Assembly (NCBI GenBank): GCA_021805565.1
Contig: JAJZFA010000043.1
Location: 224,697 to 288,696 of the forward strand
From: Pseudomonadota bacterium
Lineage (GTDB): Bacteria; Pseudomonadota; Alphaproteobacteria; Acetobacterales; Acetobacteraceae
DNA: 64,000 nucleotides
Direction of reading: 5' to 3'
The position numbers and the translations under genes were made by a program. A model generated the notes under the pieces. It ran no database searches. It was not told where the DNA came from and worked only from the letters and a program-made list of their open reading frames with translations. Position 1 is the stretch's first letter; every line of letters begins with the position of its first letter. Below, piece by piece: positions 44,497 to 53,186 of the stretch.

Positions 44497-45987
44497 ATGG
44501 AACCCTGCGATCTCACCGCCACCCACGCCCGGTTCCTGATCGGCGCCAAACAATTATCCCCGTCCGAACTGTTGGAAAGCTGCATAGGCCGGATCGAGGC
44601 CGTGGACCCGGCCGTCAACGCCATGCCGGTGCGCGATTTCGCCCGCGCGCGCACGACGGCGAAAGCGGCGGACCAGGCGGTTATGCGGGGCGACGCCCTG
44701 CCGCCGCTGCATGGGCTGCCGATCGGCATCAAAGACCTGGAACTGACCGGCGGCCTGCTGACGACCTTCGGTAGTCCGTTGTTCAGGGATAACGTTCCCG
44801 CCGCCGACGAACGGGTTGTCGCCGCCATTCGCACGGCCGGCGCGATCGTGATCGGCAAAACCAACGTGCCGGAATTCGGCGCCGGCGCGAACACCCGCAA
44901 CGCGGTGTTCGGCGCGACCGGCAATCCGTTCGATCCGTCTTTGTCCTGCGCGGGATCGTCCGGCGGATCGGCCGTGGCGCTTGCCACCGGCATGGCACCG
45001 CTCTGCACCGGGTCCGATACCGGCGGATCGCTGCGAAACCCCGCCGCGTTCTGCGGAATCGTCGGCTTCCGCCCAAGCCCCGGCCTTGTACCGAATGAGC
45101 GCCGAACCCAGGGATGGAGCGGGCTGCCGGTCACCGGACCCATGGCGCGCACCGTCGCCGATACGGCCCTGCTGCTGAGCGCGATGGCCGGCGACAGCCC
45201 GTCCGATCCGCTCGCCATCGCGATCCACGGCGCGACGGTACGGCAAGCGGACGATTTCCACCCGCTTAAACCGGTCGATCTGTCGCGCTTACGGGTCGCG
45301 ACAACAGCCGATTTCGGCTTCGCCCCCACCGAACGTCAAATCGCCGCCACCTTTACCGCAAAGCTCGGTTTGTTCCAGCATGTGTTCGCCCATGCCGAAC
45401 AGGCAACACCGGATTGTTCCGGTACCGATGAGGCGTTCGAAATTCTGCGGGCGCTGAATTTTGTCGGTTCGCATCTGGAAAAGGTGCGCAAGATACCCGG
45501 CATGGTGGGGCCGAACGTTCGCATGAACGTCGAAGAGGGATTGCGCTACAACGCCGAGGATATCGCCAGGGCGTTCGCGTTGCAGACCGCGTTGTATAAC
45601 CGGTGGCAAGCGTTCTTTCAGCGATACGACGTGATCCTGACACCCGCTATTACCATCGGTCCGCGGTCGTGGCGGGAACTCTATCCGGCCGAGATCGACG
45701 GCAAGCCGACCCGGACCTATTTCCACTGGCTGGCCATGGCCTACGCCGTTACCGTTGTCGGACATCCCGCGATCTCCTTGCCGGTGGGACTGGACCGGAA
45801 CGGAATGCCGTTCGGGCTACAGATCGTCGGCCCGCGCGGCGGCGACGCGCTTGTCCTGCGGGTCGCGGCACAGCTCGAGACGCTGCTTGCCCAAGACCCG
45901 CGAACCGCCCGCCCGCTGCCCGATCTTCCCGCGCTGAAATCCGCGCCGCCAATCCGGGAAGCAGCGGGATTCCTTGGGTTCGATTGA
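44497..45987 (+). CDS. Amidase (amidase-signature family)
   Basis: A 496-residue amidase-signature enzyme. The catalytic Lys is in LPIGIKDLELTGG. The Ser-cisSer region is CAGSSGGSAVALATGMAPLCTGSDTGGSLRNPAAFCG, with the Ser nucleophile in the GGS after DTGG. It hydrolyses carboxamides to acid and ammonia. Length is normal. The gene starts 2 bp after the gamma-glutamyltransferase stop without its own strong ribosome site, so the two are translationally coupled. Confidence 0.92.
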   Translation: MEPCDLTATHARFLIGAKQLSPSELLESCIGRIEAVDPAVNAMPVRDFARARTTAKAADQAVMRGDALPPLHGLPIGIKDLELTGGLLTTFGSPLFRDNVPAADERVVAAIRTAGAIVIGKTNVPEFGAGANTRNAVFGATGNPFDPSLSCAGSSGGSAVALATGMAPLCTGSDTGGSLRNPAAFCGIVGFRPSPGLVPNERRTQGWSGLPVTGPMARTVADTALLLSAMAGDSPSDPLAIAIHGATVRQADDFHPLKPVDLSRLRVATTADFGFAPTERQIAATFTAKLGLFQHVFAHAEQATPDCSGTDEAFEILRALNFVGSHLEKVRKIPGMVGPNVRMNVEEGLRYNAEDIARAFALQTALYNRWQAFFQRYDVILTPAITIGPRSWRELYPAEIDGKPTRTYFHWLAMAYAVTVVGHPAISLPVGLDRNGMPFGLQIVGPRGGDALVLRVAAQLETLLAQDPRTARPLPDLPALKSAPPIREAAGFLGFD

Positions 45988-46260
45988 GCATGTCCAGTCA
46001 GACCGGGGACGCGGCCGAACACCCATCGATGCGATGGCCAGACCTTGTGCGGGATGTGCGGTTTTGACGCGCTGGCAATCCAACACCGGGTGTAGCCCCG
46101 ACAAAATCGCCCATTCCGCAGGAAAACGGTGCTGCTACCCATCCGCCTTCCGTTTAGGCGCCTAACCTCGTTGCAACCGCCGTCTGGCTTGCACATTGCC
46201 GACAGCACGGGCAACGATACGGCGCGAGCGCTCACCGCCAAAACCAGCGTCAGGAAACCC

Positions 46261-47673
46261 ATGTCCTCCGCAGCCTCCGCATCTTGCACCGTTCACGCCG
46301 GTCCTCGGCTGGACCGCCTGCCTCTCGGTGCATTCCATCGCCGGATGCTGGCTCTGATCGCGGCCGGCATGTTCTTCGACGCCTTCGATGTCTATCTGCA
46401 AGGCAGCCTGCTGGGCGCGCTGGTGCACGATGGCTGGTCCACCCCTGCGATCAATGCCTCGTTCCTGACGAAAACGTTCCTTGGTATGCTGATCGGCGCC
46501 GCCGCCGCTGGCCTCATTGGCGACCGCTTCGGCCGCCGCGTGTCCTATCAGATCAATCTGGCGATTTTCGGCCTGGCGTCGCTGGCCGCCGTCTTCGCGC
46601 CCAATATGCAAGTGCTGATCTGGCTGCGCTTTGTCATGGGCATCGGGCTTGGGGCCGAAATCGTCGTCGGCTACGCCACGCTGGCCGAGTTCATTCCGCC
46701 GTCGCATCGCGGCCGCTGGGTCGGCCTGCTGTCGCTGTTCACCAATCTGGCCGTCACGGCGACCGGCTTTGTCAGCCTCGCCGTCATTCCGACCCTGGGC
46801 TGGCGGTACATGTTCGTTATCGTCGGCCTGGGCGCCATGGGGGTCTGGGCGGCGCGCAAAAATATGCCGGAATCGCCGCGCTGGCTGGAATCCCGCGGGC
46901 GGCTTGCCGAAGCGGAAACCATCCTGGCGCAAATCGAAACCGAATGCGGCGGTGCCGCCAACCTGCCGGCACCGGATCTTACGCCAGTACCGGCAGCGGC
47001 GGTCCCAGACCGGTTGTCTTACCTGTTCTCGTCGCACATGCTGCGGCGGACGTTGCTGGCGCTGCTGATCGCGGTGACCACCACCACCGTGCTGTACGGG
47101 TTCAACGGCTGGCTGCCGACGTTCCTGGTCAAGCAAGGGCACGGTATCGTCGCCACCCTGAGCTTCACGGCGGTGATGGGTTTGGGCGCGCCCGCCGGTT
47201 CGTGGCTGGGCAGCACGATCGCGGATCGGGTGGGGCGGCGCCCGGGAATCGTCGTGCTGGCGCTGGCCTGGGCGGCGTTCGGCATGGCCTATGCCTATAT
47301 TGGCAGCAATATCGCGCTGATGGCTGTCGGGTTCGGCGTCATGGTGTCCTCCTACGCCCTGGTGGCGGTCGGCTATGCGATCTATATCCCCGAGCTGTTC
47401 CCCACGACACTGCGGATGCGCGGCGGGGGTCTGGCCGGCGCCGCCGGACGGCTTGCCGCGGCCGGCGCGCAGTCGGGCGTGGTCTGGGCATACGGCTTTG
47501 GCGGCGTCGTCGCGGTGTCGTCCTGCATGGCGGCCCTGCTGGTCTTCCTGGCGCTGGTCGTCCTGGTGGCGGGAATCGAAACCCGGCAACGGTCCCTGGA
47601 AGACCTGTCCAGCGACCTCGGCGAAGCCGGTGTCTCGCCCGCCGTCCTGACCCCGGCAACGGAGAATCGCTGA
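46261..47673 (+). CDS. MFS transporter
   Basis: A 470-residue major-facilitator protein with twelve predicted membrane helices. It has the cytoplasmic motif GLIGDRFGRRVSYQ after helix 2-3, WLRFVMGIGLGAEIVVGYATLAEFIPPSHRGRWVG, and PESPRWLESRGRLAEAE before the central loop, as in the AAHS/sugar-porter-like organic acid carriers. AGGAAA lies just before ATG 46261; the 44 codons upstream (to 46129) are unlikely. It probably imports an organic acid or aromatic for the neighbouring enzymes. Its stop overlaps the next start (TGATG). Confidence 0.9.
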   Translation: MSSAASASCTVHAGPRLDRLPLGAFHRRMLALIAAGMFFDAFDVYLQGSLLGALVHDGWSTPAINASFLTKTFLGMLIGAAAAGLIGDRFGRRVSYQINLAIFGLASLAAVFAPNMQVLIWLRFVMGIGLGAEIVVGYATLAEFIPPSHRGRWVGLLSLFTNLAVTATGFVSLAVIPTLGWRYMFVIVGLGAMGVWAARKNMPESPRWLESRGRLAEAETILAQIETECGGAANLPAPDLTPVPAAAVPDRLSYLFSSHMLRRTLLALLIAVTTTTVLYGFNGWLPTFLVKQGHGIVATLSFTAVMGLGAPAGSWLGSTIADRVGRRPGIVVLALAWAAFGMAYAYIGSNIALMAVGFGVMVSSYALVAVGYAIYIPELFPTTLRMRGGGLAGAAGRLAAAGAQSGVVWAYGFGGVVAVSSCMAALLVFLALVVLVAGIETRQRSLEDLSSDLGEAGVSPAVLTPATENR

Positions 47674-48755
47674 TGCTCGCGCCGATCCACGGCCCCGCCG
47701 CATGGCATGCCGCCGATATGCAAGCCAGTGGACGCTGGTTGCGCCACCTGACCGCATCTGAAACCGCGGCTGTTGCCGGCATGCTGCATGCCGCGGCGGC
47801 GACCGGCAAGCCGATGCTGGAGCTAACGCGCGCGGACGTGAAAGCAGGCGCTTTCGCGGCGGTGCTGGACGAATTGAACGACGAACTGGAGCGCGGAATC
47901 GGCTTTATGACGCTGCGCGGCATGCCATCGGATCGCTTTAGCGCCGAGGCCAACCGCCTGCTGTTCTGGGTGATCGGCTGTCACCTCGGCGTGGCCCGGC
48001 CGCAGGGCAAGGCCAGCCAACTGATGTCGGATGTCCGGGCGGACGGGGGACAGTACCGGGGGACCGGCGGACGCGGCTATAACACGAATGCCGAACTGGA
48101 TTACCATGTCGATGGCTCCGACGTGGTGGGGCTATACTGTCTTCAGGTGGCCCGCAGCGGCGGCCTGAGCCGGATCGCCAGTTCGGTAGCCATCTATAAC
48201 GAAATTCTGCGCCGGTCGCCGGACTTGGCGGAGCGGCTGTTCCAGCCGTTCCCGCATAACCGGCAGAACGAGGAAGCCGAAGACGAGCCGCCGTTCTACA
48301 TGGCGCCGGTGTACAGCCTGCGCGACGGGCATTTCGCCGCCCGCTACATCCGCAACCATATCCGCTCCAGCCAGGCCCGGACAGACACACCCCGGCTGAC
48401 CGGACAGGATAACCGAGCACTGGATCTGATCCAGGACCTGGCGGAGACCGATACATTCCGTTTCGATATGGTGCTGGAACGCGGCGACATGCAGTTCGCG
48501 AACAATCATCTGCTGGTCCATTCGCGCACCCATTTCGAGGACTTCGCCGAACCGGAGCGCAAGCGGCATCTGTTGCGCCTGTGGCTGTCCGTCCCCGGCA
48601 GCCGGCCGTTGTGCGACGGTCTGCTGGACGCCTATAAAAGCGTCGATCCAGGAACCGTTCGCGGCGGGTTTAAGGGCCAGCATGCCGGGCCGGACTTACG
48701 GGCCTATCAGGCGCGCGCGGCGGCGGCGCTGGGGATGCGCGACACGCCTTACTGA
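47673..48755 (+). CDS. TauD/TfdA-like dioxygenase
   Basis: A 360-residue Fe(II)/2-oxoglutarate-dioxygenase-like protein. The His-x-Asp metal pair is in NAELDYHVDGSDVVGL, and the distal His in HLLVHSRTHFEDF with Arg residues following (KRHLLRLWLS). The N-terminal 100 residues have ELERGIGFMTLRGMPSDRF, typical of the group. It starts inside the MFS stop and is 12 bp before the isocitrate-lyase-family gene, so it shares an mRNA with both. The substrate is probably what the transporter imports. Confidence 0.85.
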   Translation: MLAPIHGPAAWHAADMQASGRWLRHLTASETAAVAGMLHAAAATGKPMLELTRADVKAGAFAAVLDELNDELERGIGFMTLRGMPSDRFSAEANRLLFWVIGCHLGVARPQGKASQLMSDVRADGGQYRGTGGRGYNTNAELDYHVDGSDVVGLYCLQVARSGGLSRIASSVAIYNEILRRSPDLAERLFQPFPHNRQNEEAEDEPPFYMAPVYSLRDGHFAARYIRNHIRSSQARTDTPRLTGQDNRALDLIQDLAETDTFRFDMVLERGDMQFANNHLLVHSRTHFEDFAEPERKRHLLRLWLSVPGSRPLCDGLLDAYKSVDPGTVRGGFKGQHAGPDLRAYQARAAAALGMRDTPY

Positions 48756-48767
48756 AAAGGACTAGTC

Positions 48768-49643
48768 ATGACCAAGCCAACCTTGCGCGAAATACTGCGC
48801 AAACCCGGCATCCTTACGCTGCCGGGCGTGTACGACGGAATCTCGGCCCGCGTGGCCAACAGCCTGGGCTTTCCCGCGCTGTACATGACGGGGTACGGCG
48901 CGGTGGCATCCGCCCTGGGCATGCCCGACGCAGGGCTGGCCAGCGTGACCGAAATGCTGGATCGGGTGCGCTGCATCGCGGCGGCGATCGACGTGCCGTT
49001 CATCGCCGATGGCGACACCGGCTATGGCGGGCTGCTGAATGTCGAGCGCACCGTGCGTGCCTATGCCGCCGCCGGGGCCGCCGGCATACAGTTGGAAGAT
49101 CAGGAAATTCCGAAAAAATGCGGCCATACCGAATTTCGCCGGGTCGTGCCGTACGAAGACGCGATCCGCAAAATCCAGGTTGCCGTCGATAGCCGCCCGG
49201 ACGCCGATTTCCTGATCGTCGCGCGCACCGATGCCCGCTATTCCGAAGGTATGGATGAGGCTTTGCGCCGAACCGAGGGATTCCTGAAAGCCGGGGCCGA
49301 CGTGCTGTTCGTGGAAAGCCCCGAAACACCCGAGGAACTGCGCCGCGTCGGCGAAACGTTCCGCGGTGCGGCCTTGCTGGCCAACATGGTGGAAGGCGGC
49401 CGCACACCCTTCCTGTCCGCCGGAGAACTGGAAGCGCTCGGTTTCAAGATCGCGCTGTTTCCCGGAACCGGCTTCCTGACGGCCGCGCGTGCGCTCCGGG
49501 ATGGCTATGCATACCTACAACGCAACGGCACCAGCTCGGGTGGCACGGCGCAACTGCCATTCTCCGACATGAACGCGCTGATGGGCTTTCCGGAGGTTCA
49601 CCGCTTCGAGGCAAAATGGGGCGAACAGGACGTTCGGAATTAG
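48768..49643 (+). CDS. Isocitrate lyase/PEP mutase family protein
   Basis: A 291-residue TIM-barrel lyase of the carboxyvinyl-carboxyphosphonate mutase/2-methylisocitrate/dimethylmalate lyase group. It has LPGVYDGISARVANSLGF, PFIADGDTGYGG (metal-binding Asp), QLEDQEIPKKCGH (catalytic Cys) and DFLIVARTDAR. It would cleave a C-C bond in a branched 2-hydroxy di- or tricarboxylate. The KKCGH motif favours a lyase over a phosphonomutase. Repeat copy C begins at its stop codon. Confidence 0.9.
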   Translation: MTKPTLREILRKPGILTLPGVYDGISARVANSLGFPALYMTGYGAVASALGMPDAGLASVTEMLDRVRCIAAAIDVPFIADGDTGYGGLLNVERTVRAYAAAGAAGIQLEDQEIPKKCGHTEFRRVVPYEDAIRKIQVAVDSRPDADFLIVARTDARYSEGMDEALRRTEGFLKAGADVLFVESPETPEELRRVGETFRGAALLANMVEGGRTPFLSAGELEALGFKIALFPGTGFLTAARALRDGYAYLQRNGTSSGGTAQLPFSDMNALMGFPEVHRFEAKWGEQDVRN

Positions 49644-49693
49644 GCAACGCTGGCGAATTAGTGCGTCAGCACGCCAGCAAAGTTGCCGTGCAA
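49643..49693 (-). repeat. Dispersed hairpin repeat, copy C
   Basis: On the minus strand: TTGCA, outer stem GGCAAC/GTTGCC, middle stem GCTGGCG/CGCCAGC and inner stem GTGC-TGAC-GCAC. It shares layout and most bases with copies A and B. It lies between convergent genes, starting at the last base of the lyase stop codon, and may also serve as a terminator. Confidence 0.75.
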
Positions 49694-49697
49694 TCCC

Positions 49698-50093
49698 TTA
49701 GTCCACCGTAATGCCGCCGGTCATCCCATCCCAGTCGTGATCGGCGCAGGTCAGTTCGTACTGTCCCTTCGCCGGCGCGATCAGGAAAACGGTCGCGGAT
49801 TTTCCCGCTTGCACCACGATATCGGTGCCGCCGTTCGACAAAACGCGCTTGTCCTTGAACGTGGAGGCCTTGAGAAAGCCGGGCGCGGTGAACTCGTGCA
49901 AGTTCTTGCCGCGGTTTTCCAGGCGCAGCGCGTATGGTTTGCCCGCGTGGAACAAAATCTGGCTGGGCTGGAAGCTGTTATCCGCCATAACGACGGTAAC
50001 GGGTTCGGCGTTCGCCCACACGTCCGCCGTCTGTCCCGAAGCCGGATAGAGCAGCGCCAGGCCCGTGAACGCTCGCCGAAAGCCGTTGGTCAT
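49698..50093 (-). CDS. Exported cupredoxin-like protein
   Basis: A 131-residue protein with a signal peptide (MTNGFRRAFTGLALLYPASG) and a cupredoxin fold. Copper ligands are suggested by His in KNLHEFTAP and the C-terminal CADHDWDGM (Cys, His, Met), and the beta strands VTVVMADNSFQPSQILFHAG and YALRLENRG fit the family. It lies 25 bp after nitH on the same strand and may be the last gene of the Nit1C operon. A role in copper or electron transfer in the periplasm is inferred. Not a standard Nit1C member. Confidence 0.82.
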   Translation of the reverse strand: MTNGFRRAFTGLALLYPASGQTADVWANAEPVTVVMADNSFQPSQILFHAGKPYALRLENRGKNLHEFTAPGFLKASTFKDKRVLSNGGTDIVVQAGKSATVFLIAPAKGQYELTCADHDWDGMTGGITVD

Positions 50094-50118
50094 CGTCCTC
50101 GTGCCGTTTGCATGCCGG

Positions 50119-51411
50119 TCACGGAGATAGCGCCGGTTCGCCACCATTCAATCCCCCCGGCATGCCCGCCTGAAACCGCGGCCTGCCCGCGAGATGTCCG
50201 GCAATTCGATCCGACAGGAATTCCGCATCGCGCCCGACGCCCGAGAAACGGCCGGACCCCCAAGTGTACAACCATGGCAGTCCCAGGACAAAGACGCCCG
50301 GCACGGACGTCACGCCGCGCCTGTGCGTTGGATAGCCGGCCCCATCGAAGACGGGCAAGTCAACCCAGGACCAATCCGCCCGGAATCCCGTACACCAGAC
50401 GATGCTGGTAATGCCCTGCGCGATCGGGTCCAGTTCGGCAATCGGAACGTCCGGATGCCAGACCGGCATATAGCGATGGCCGGCCGGGGCGACGATTTGC
50501 CGGGCTTCGATATAAGCGTCGATGGTCGCACAGATCGCATTATAGCTAGTGTCGGCGGCATCGAGGTTTTTCGCCAGATCGCCGGACAATCGAAACGAGT
50601 TTCCGGTGTAATCCAGCAACCGCCCATAAAGCCGCATGCCCTCCCTGGCGAATGTCCGCAGATCGATGTCGCGTCCGCCATCGCGCCCCGTCAGGTAGTG
50701 GTTTGCCTTCCGGCGCACTTTTTCGCCCATCGGATGCCGGTCCACCGGCAGGTCGTACTGTCCGAGGTCCGCAAGCCAATCCACCGCGTCTCGGCCGCGA
50801 TAGCCACGCGGACACCTCGGAGCGCTGCCGACAACCAAATGTGTCGTTCGGCCGTCGAGGTGAAGGTCCTCGGCGATTTGGCAACCGGATTGGCCGCTGC
50901 CGACGACCAGAACCTCGCCGGGAGGAAGCTGTCGGCTGTTGCGGTAGGCCGATGAATGCAGTTGCACGATCGACGCCGGCAGACGTTCGGCGAGGCGGGG
51001 AATGTTAGGCTGGTGATAGCCCCCAACCGCCAGGACAACCGCATCGGCGGTATAAGGACCGTTCGCCGTTTCCAGGTAAAATCCGCCACCCTGACGTGTC
51101 GCCAGCGTAACGGCGGTGTTCTCCCTCAACGGGGCCTGAATGTGCCTCGCGTACTCTTCCAGGTAAGCGACGATATCGTCCCGCACCATGAAACCGTTGG
51201 GATCGTCGCCAGGGTAAGCGTATCCGGGCAGGTCGCATTGCCAGTTCGGCGTGACAAGGCAAAAACTATCCCAGCGCTGCGTACGCCATGAATGAGCGGT
51301 GCGATTCTTCTCGAATACGACATGGTCGATGCCGTTCGCCGACAGATAATAACTCATGGACAGACCGGCCTGGCTGCCGCCGATGACGGCAACGCTCACG
51401 TGTGGGGTCAT
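50119..51411 (-). CDS. nitH: NitH, MSMEG_0569-family FAD-dependent oxidoreductase
   Basis: A 430-residue flavoprotein. The N-terminal FAD site is VAVIGGSQAGLSMSYYLSANGIDHVVFEK. A second dinucleotide site for NADPH is VLVVGSGQSGCQIAEDLHLDG. SWRTQRWDSFCLVTPNW and the end GVFVLGLPWLYTWGSGRFSGVG match the MSMEG_0569 family of monooxygenase-like flavoproteins found only in Nit1C clusters. It starts 5 bp after nitG. The reaction is not known; the FMO-like layout suggests an oxygenation in the cluster's pathway. Confidence 0.9.
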   Translation of the reverse strand: MTPHVSVAVIGGSQAGLSMSYYLSANGIDHVVFEKNRTAHSWRTQRWDSFCLVTPNWQCDLPGYAYPGDDPNGFMVRDDIVAYLEEYARHIQAPLRENTAVTLATRQGGGFYLETANGPYTADAVVLAVGGYHQPNIPRLAERLPASIVQLHSSAYRNSRQLPPGEVLVVGSGQSGCQIAEDLHLDGRTTHLVVGSAPRCPRGYRGRDAVDWLADLGQYDLPVDRHPMGEKVRRKANHYLTGRDGGRDIDLRTFAREGMRLYGRLLDYTGNSFRLSGDLAKNLDAADTSYNAICATIDAYIEARQIVAPAGHRYMPVWHPDVPIAELDPIAQGITSIVWCTGFRADWSWVDLPVFDGAGYPTHRRGVTSVPGVFVLGLPWLYTWGSGRFSGVGRDAEFLSDRIAGHLAGRPRFQAGMPGGLNGGEPALSP

Positions 51412-51416
51412 GCTAT

Positions 51417-51698
51417 TTATTCCTGAAATGATTCGAACCGGATCGCCGCATCGGCGGCGAAGCGGACAGAGGCGGCTTCGATACGGGCGAGCTGCCCAAG
51501 GGCCAGCGAACAGGGATACCCGTATCGTTGCCGCACGCGTTCGCTGGCGGCGGTCAGGGCGGTTCGGCTGCGCGTCAGAAAATCCGGCATCGCATACAGC
51601 GCGCCGGCCGTGAAATGATCGCGGACGACGGTGGACGGGGAGTAGCATATCTCGCTCGTTCCGTCCGGCCAGCGTATGACGAAACGAAGTTCAGGCAC
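51417..51698 (-). CDS. nitG: NitG, MSMEG_0570-family small protein
   Basis: A 93-residue protein with ELRFVIRWPDGTSEICYSPSTVV and then FLTRSRTALTAASERVRQRYGYPCSLALGQL. This matches the MSMEG_0570 nitrogen-starvation-response family of unknown function that accompanies Nit1C nitrilases. It begins with GTG at 51698, overlapping nitF by 8 bp. No signal peptide or membrane segment. Identification rests on pattern and, above all, on its place between nitF and nitH. Confidence 0.87.
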   Translation of the reverse strand: MPELRFVIRWPDGTSEICYSPSTVVRDHFTAGALYAMPDFLTRSRTALTAASERVRQRYGYPCSLALGQLARIEAASVRFAADAAIRFESFQE

Positions 51699-52647
51699 GG
51701 GAACACCCCAGCAGCGGCCGGTGTGAAAAATCCCAGATCGTCTGGGTTTCGCCATCCATCGAGACCCGCACGGCATGGTCCGGCGTCACCGCACCGATAT
51801 CGGCGGCGCGAATGTCTCGGTCTTCGAAACGAGCGATGGTGGCCGGCACGTTTGCGGGATCGACCGACAGGATATAGCCGAAACTGGGGAATGTTTGCAG
51901 CCAGCGATCCAGCGGCACCCGCTCCGGACGCGGAATCGCCGCAAGATCGATGGTCATCCCGACCGAAGAACATTCGGCCAGCATCATGGCCGTGCCGACG
52001 ATGCCGCCCTGGCTGATGTCCTTCGCCGCTATCGCCAAGCCGTCCTCGGCGATCGCCGGCAAAATCTCGATGTCCTCACGAAGCCGCCGCGGCGGCGCAT
52101 CCGTGGCGGCGTCCCAGTTGGCGAACGGGTCGCGATATCGTCCGCGCAGGTCGATGGCGGCGATCAGCCGGTCGTCCGGCCGAGCATCGAACGACGTCAG
52201 AAGCCGCTTTGCCCGTCCCAGAATGGCAACGGACAATTGCGGCCGGTCCGTCCCCAGGTTGGAATGCCCGCCAACCAATGGCGTGCCGAACGCGGCGGCA
52301 GCGGCGGCAAGGCCCTGCAATATAGGACCGGCGGCGGACTCTCCCGCGGCCCAAATGGCATCCACCACCGCGACCGGGCGCCCGCCCATCGCCGCGATAT
52401 CGGAAATATTGACCATCACGCCGCACCAGCCGGCGAACCACGGATCGGCCGACACGAATTCGTTGATAAAACCTTCGATGGCGAACAGCAGATAGCCGTC
52501 GCCGTCCGGAATCGCCGCGCAATCGTCGCCCACCCGGATCGCGCCGGACCCGGACAGGCCGAGGCGTGCCGCCACTCCGGCGATATCCGCCTTCGCGGCA
52601 ATTCCCCGGCCGCGGCGTAAGGTTTCGGCGATATGCGCGAGCATCAT
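51691..52647 (-). CDS. nitF: NitF, Sll0787-family AIR-synthase-like protein
   Basis: A 318-residue PurM/AIR-synthase/selenophosphate-synthetase-like protein. It has GSGAIRVGDDCAAIPDGDGYLLFAIEGF, a GVMVNISDIAAMGGRPVAVVDAIW block that carries the Asp residues for metal-ATP, and the C-terminal KDISQGGIVGTAMMLAECSSVGM. Such proteins use ATP to activate an amide or carbonyl oxygen. The start overlaps the nitE stop (ATGA). In the Nit1C set its substrate is unknown. Confidence 0.9.
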   Translation of the reverse strand: MMLAHIAETLRRGRGIAAKADIAGVAARLGLSGSGAIRVGDDCAAIPDGDGYLLFAIEGFINEFVSADPWFAGWCGVMVNISDIAAMGGRPVAVVDAIWAAGESAAGPILQGLAAAAAAFGTPLVGGHSNLGTDRPQLSVAILGRAKRLLTSFDARPDDRLIAAIDLRGRYRDPFANWDAATDAPPRRLREDIEILPAIAEDGLAIAAKDISQGGIVGTAMMLAECSSVGMTIDLAAIPRPERVPLDRWLQTFPSFGYILSVDPANVPATIARFEDRDIRAADIGAVTPDHAVRVSMDGETQTIWDFSHRPLLGCSRA

Positions 52648-53186
52648 GCCGCCTGTTTCAGATGCGACAGGAAGCCGGTTTCCGGTGTCGTCAAAGGCGG
52701 ATAATATGCCAGATCGGCTTGCATGAAGTGATGCGGATGGCCGTGTAAAACGACCTCCCCCAGCGTCGTCCAGTGTAAGGCGTGAAACAGCGGCGCATTT
52801 TGGCTTTGCACATGCGCGAGGAAGCGCCGGCAACCCTTGGCGTTTGCGGAACAGACCGCGAGGCGAATGAGCGAGGTGCCGATCGCACCGGCTTTTCTGT
52901 ATGGCCGAACCACCGCAAGGCGCGAGCCCCACCAAAGGCCGGGTGCGTCTTCGTGGATGCGGACGGTGCCGACAACGTCTTCATGCGCGATCGCGAGGGA
53001 CGACAGCGCGACCAGCGGAATCGCACGATCGTCGATGGCATCGCGATCGGTGTCCTGAAAAATACCTTGTTCCTCGCAGAACACCTGTCGCCGCAGCGCC
53101 GCCGCCCGGTTTCGTTCCCAGGCCAGTGTCGCGGATTTTACCCGAAATTCGCTAGCCAGGAACGGACGAAACGGTTCAATCATCAT
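52644..53186 (-). CDS. nitE: NitE, MSMEG_0567/Sll0786-family N-acetyltransferase
   Basis: A 180-residue GNAT-fold protein. LRRQVFCEEQGIFQDTDRDAID, then VGTVRIHEDAPGLWWGSRLAVVRPYRKAGAIGTSLIRLAV, which holds the acetyl-CoA loop (RKAGAIGTSLI), and HALHWTTLGEVVLHGHPHHFMQADLAYY. This is the pattern of the Nit1C acetyltransferase. ATG ATG at the start overlaps nitD by 11 bp. The acceptor is unknown; it may acylate the pathway intermediate. Confidence 0.9.
   Translation of the reverse strand: MMIEPFRPFLASEFRVKSATLAWERNRAAALRRQVFCEEQGIFQDTDRDAIDDRAIPLVALSSLAIAHEDVVGTVRIHEDAPGLWWGSRLAVVRPYRKAGAIGTSLIRLAVCSANAKGCRRFLAHVQSQNAPLFHALHWTTLGEVVLHGHPHHFMQADLAYYPPLTTPETGFLSHLKQAA

Noticed and set aside
46162..47757. 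531-residue open frame antisense to the MFS transporter gene
   Set aside because: Composition is extreme (Arg, Gln, Asp, His) and it mirrors the transporter codons; no start signal or domain.
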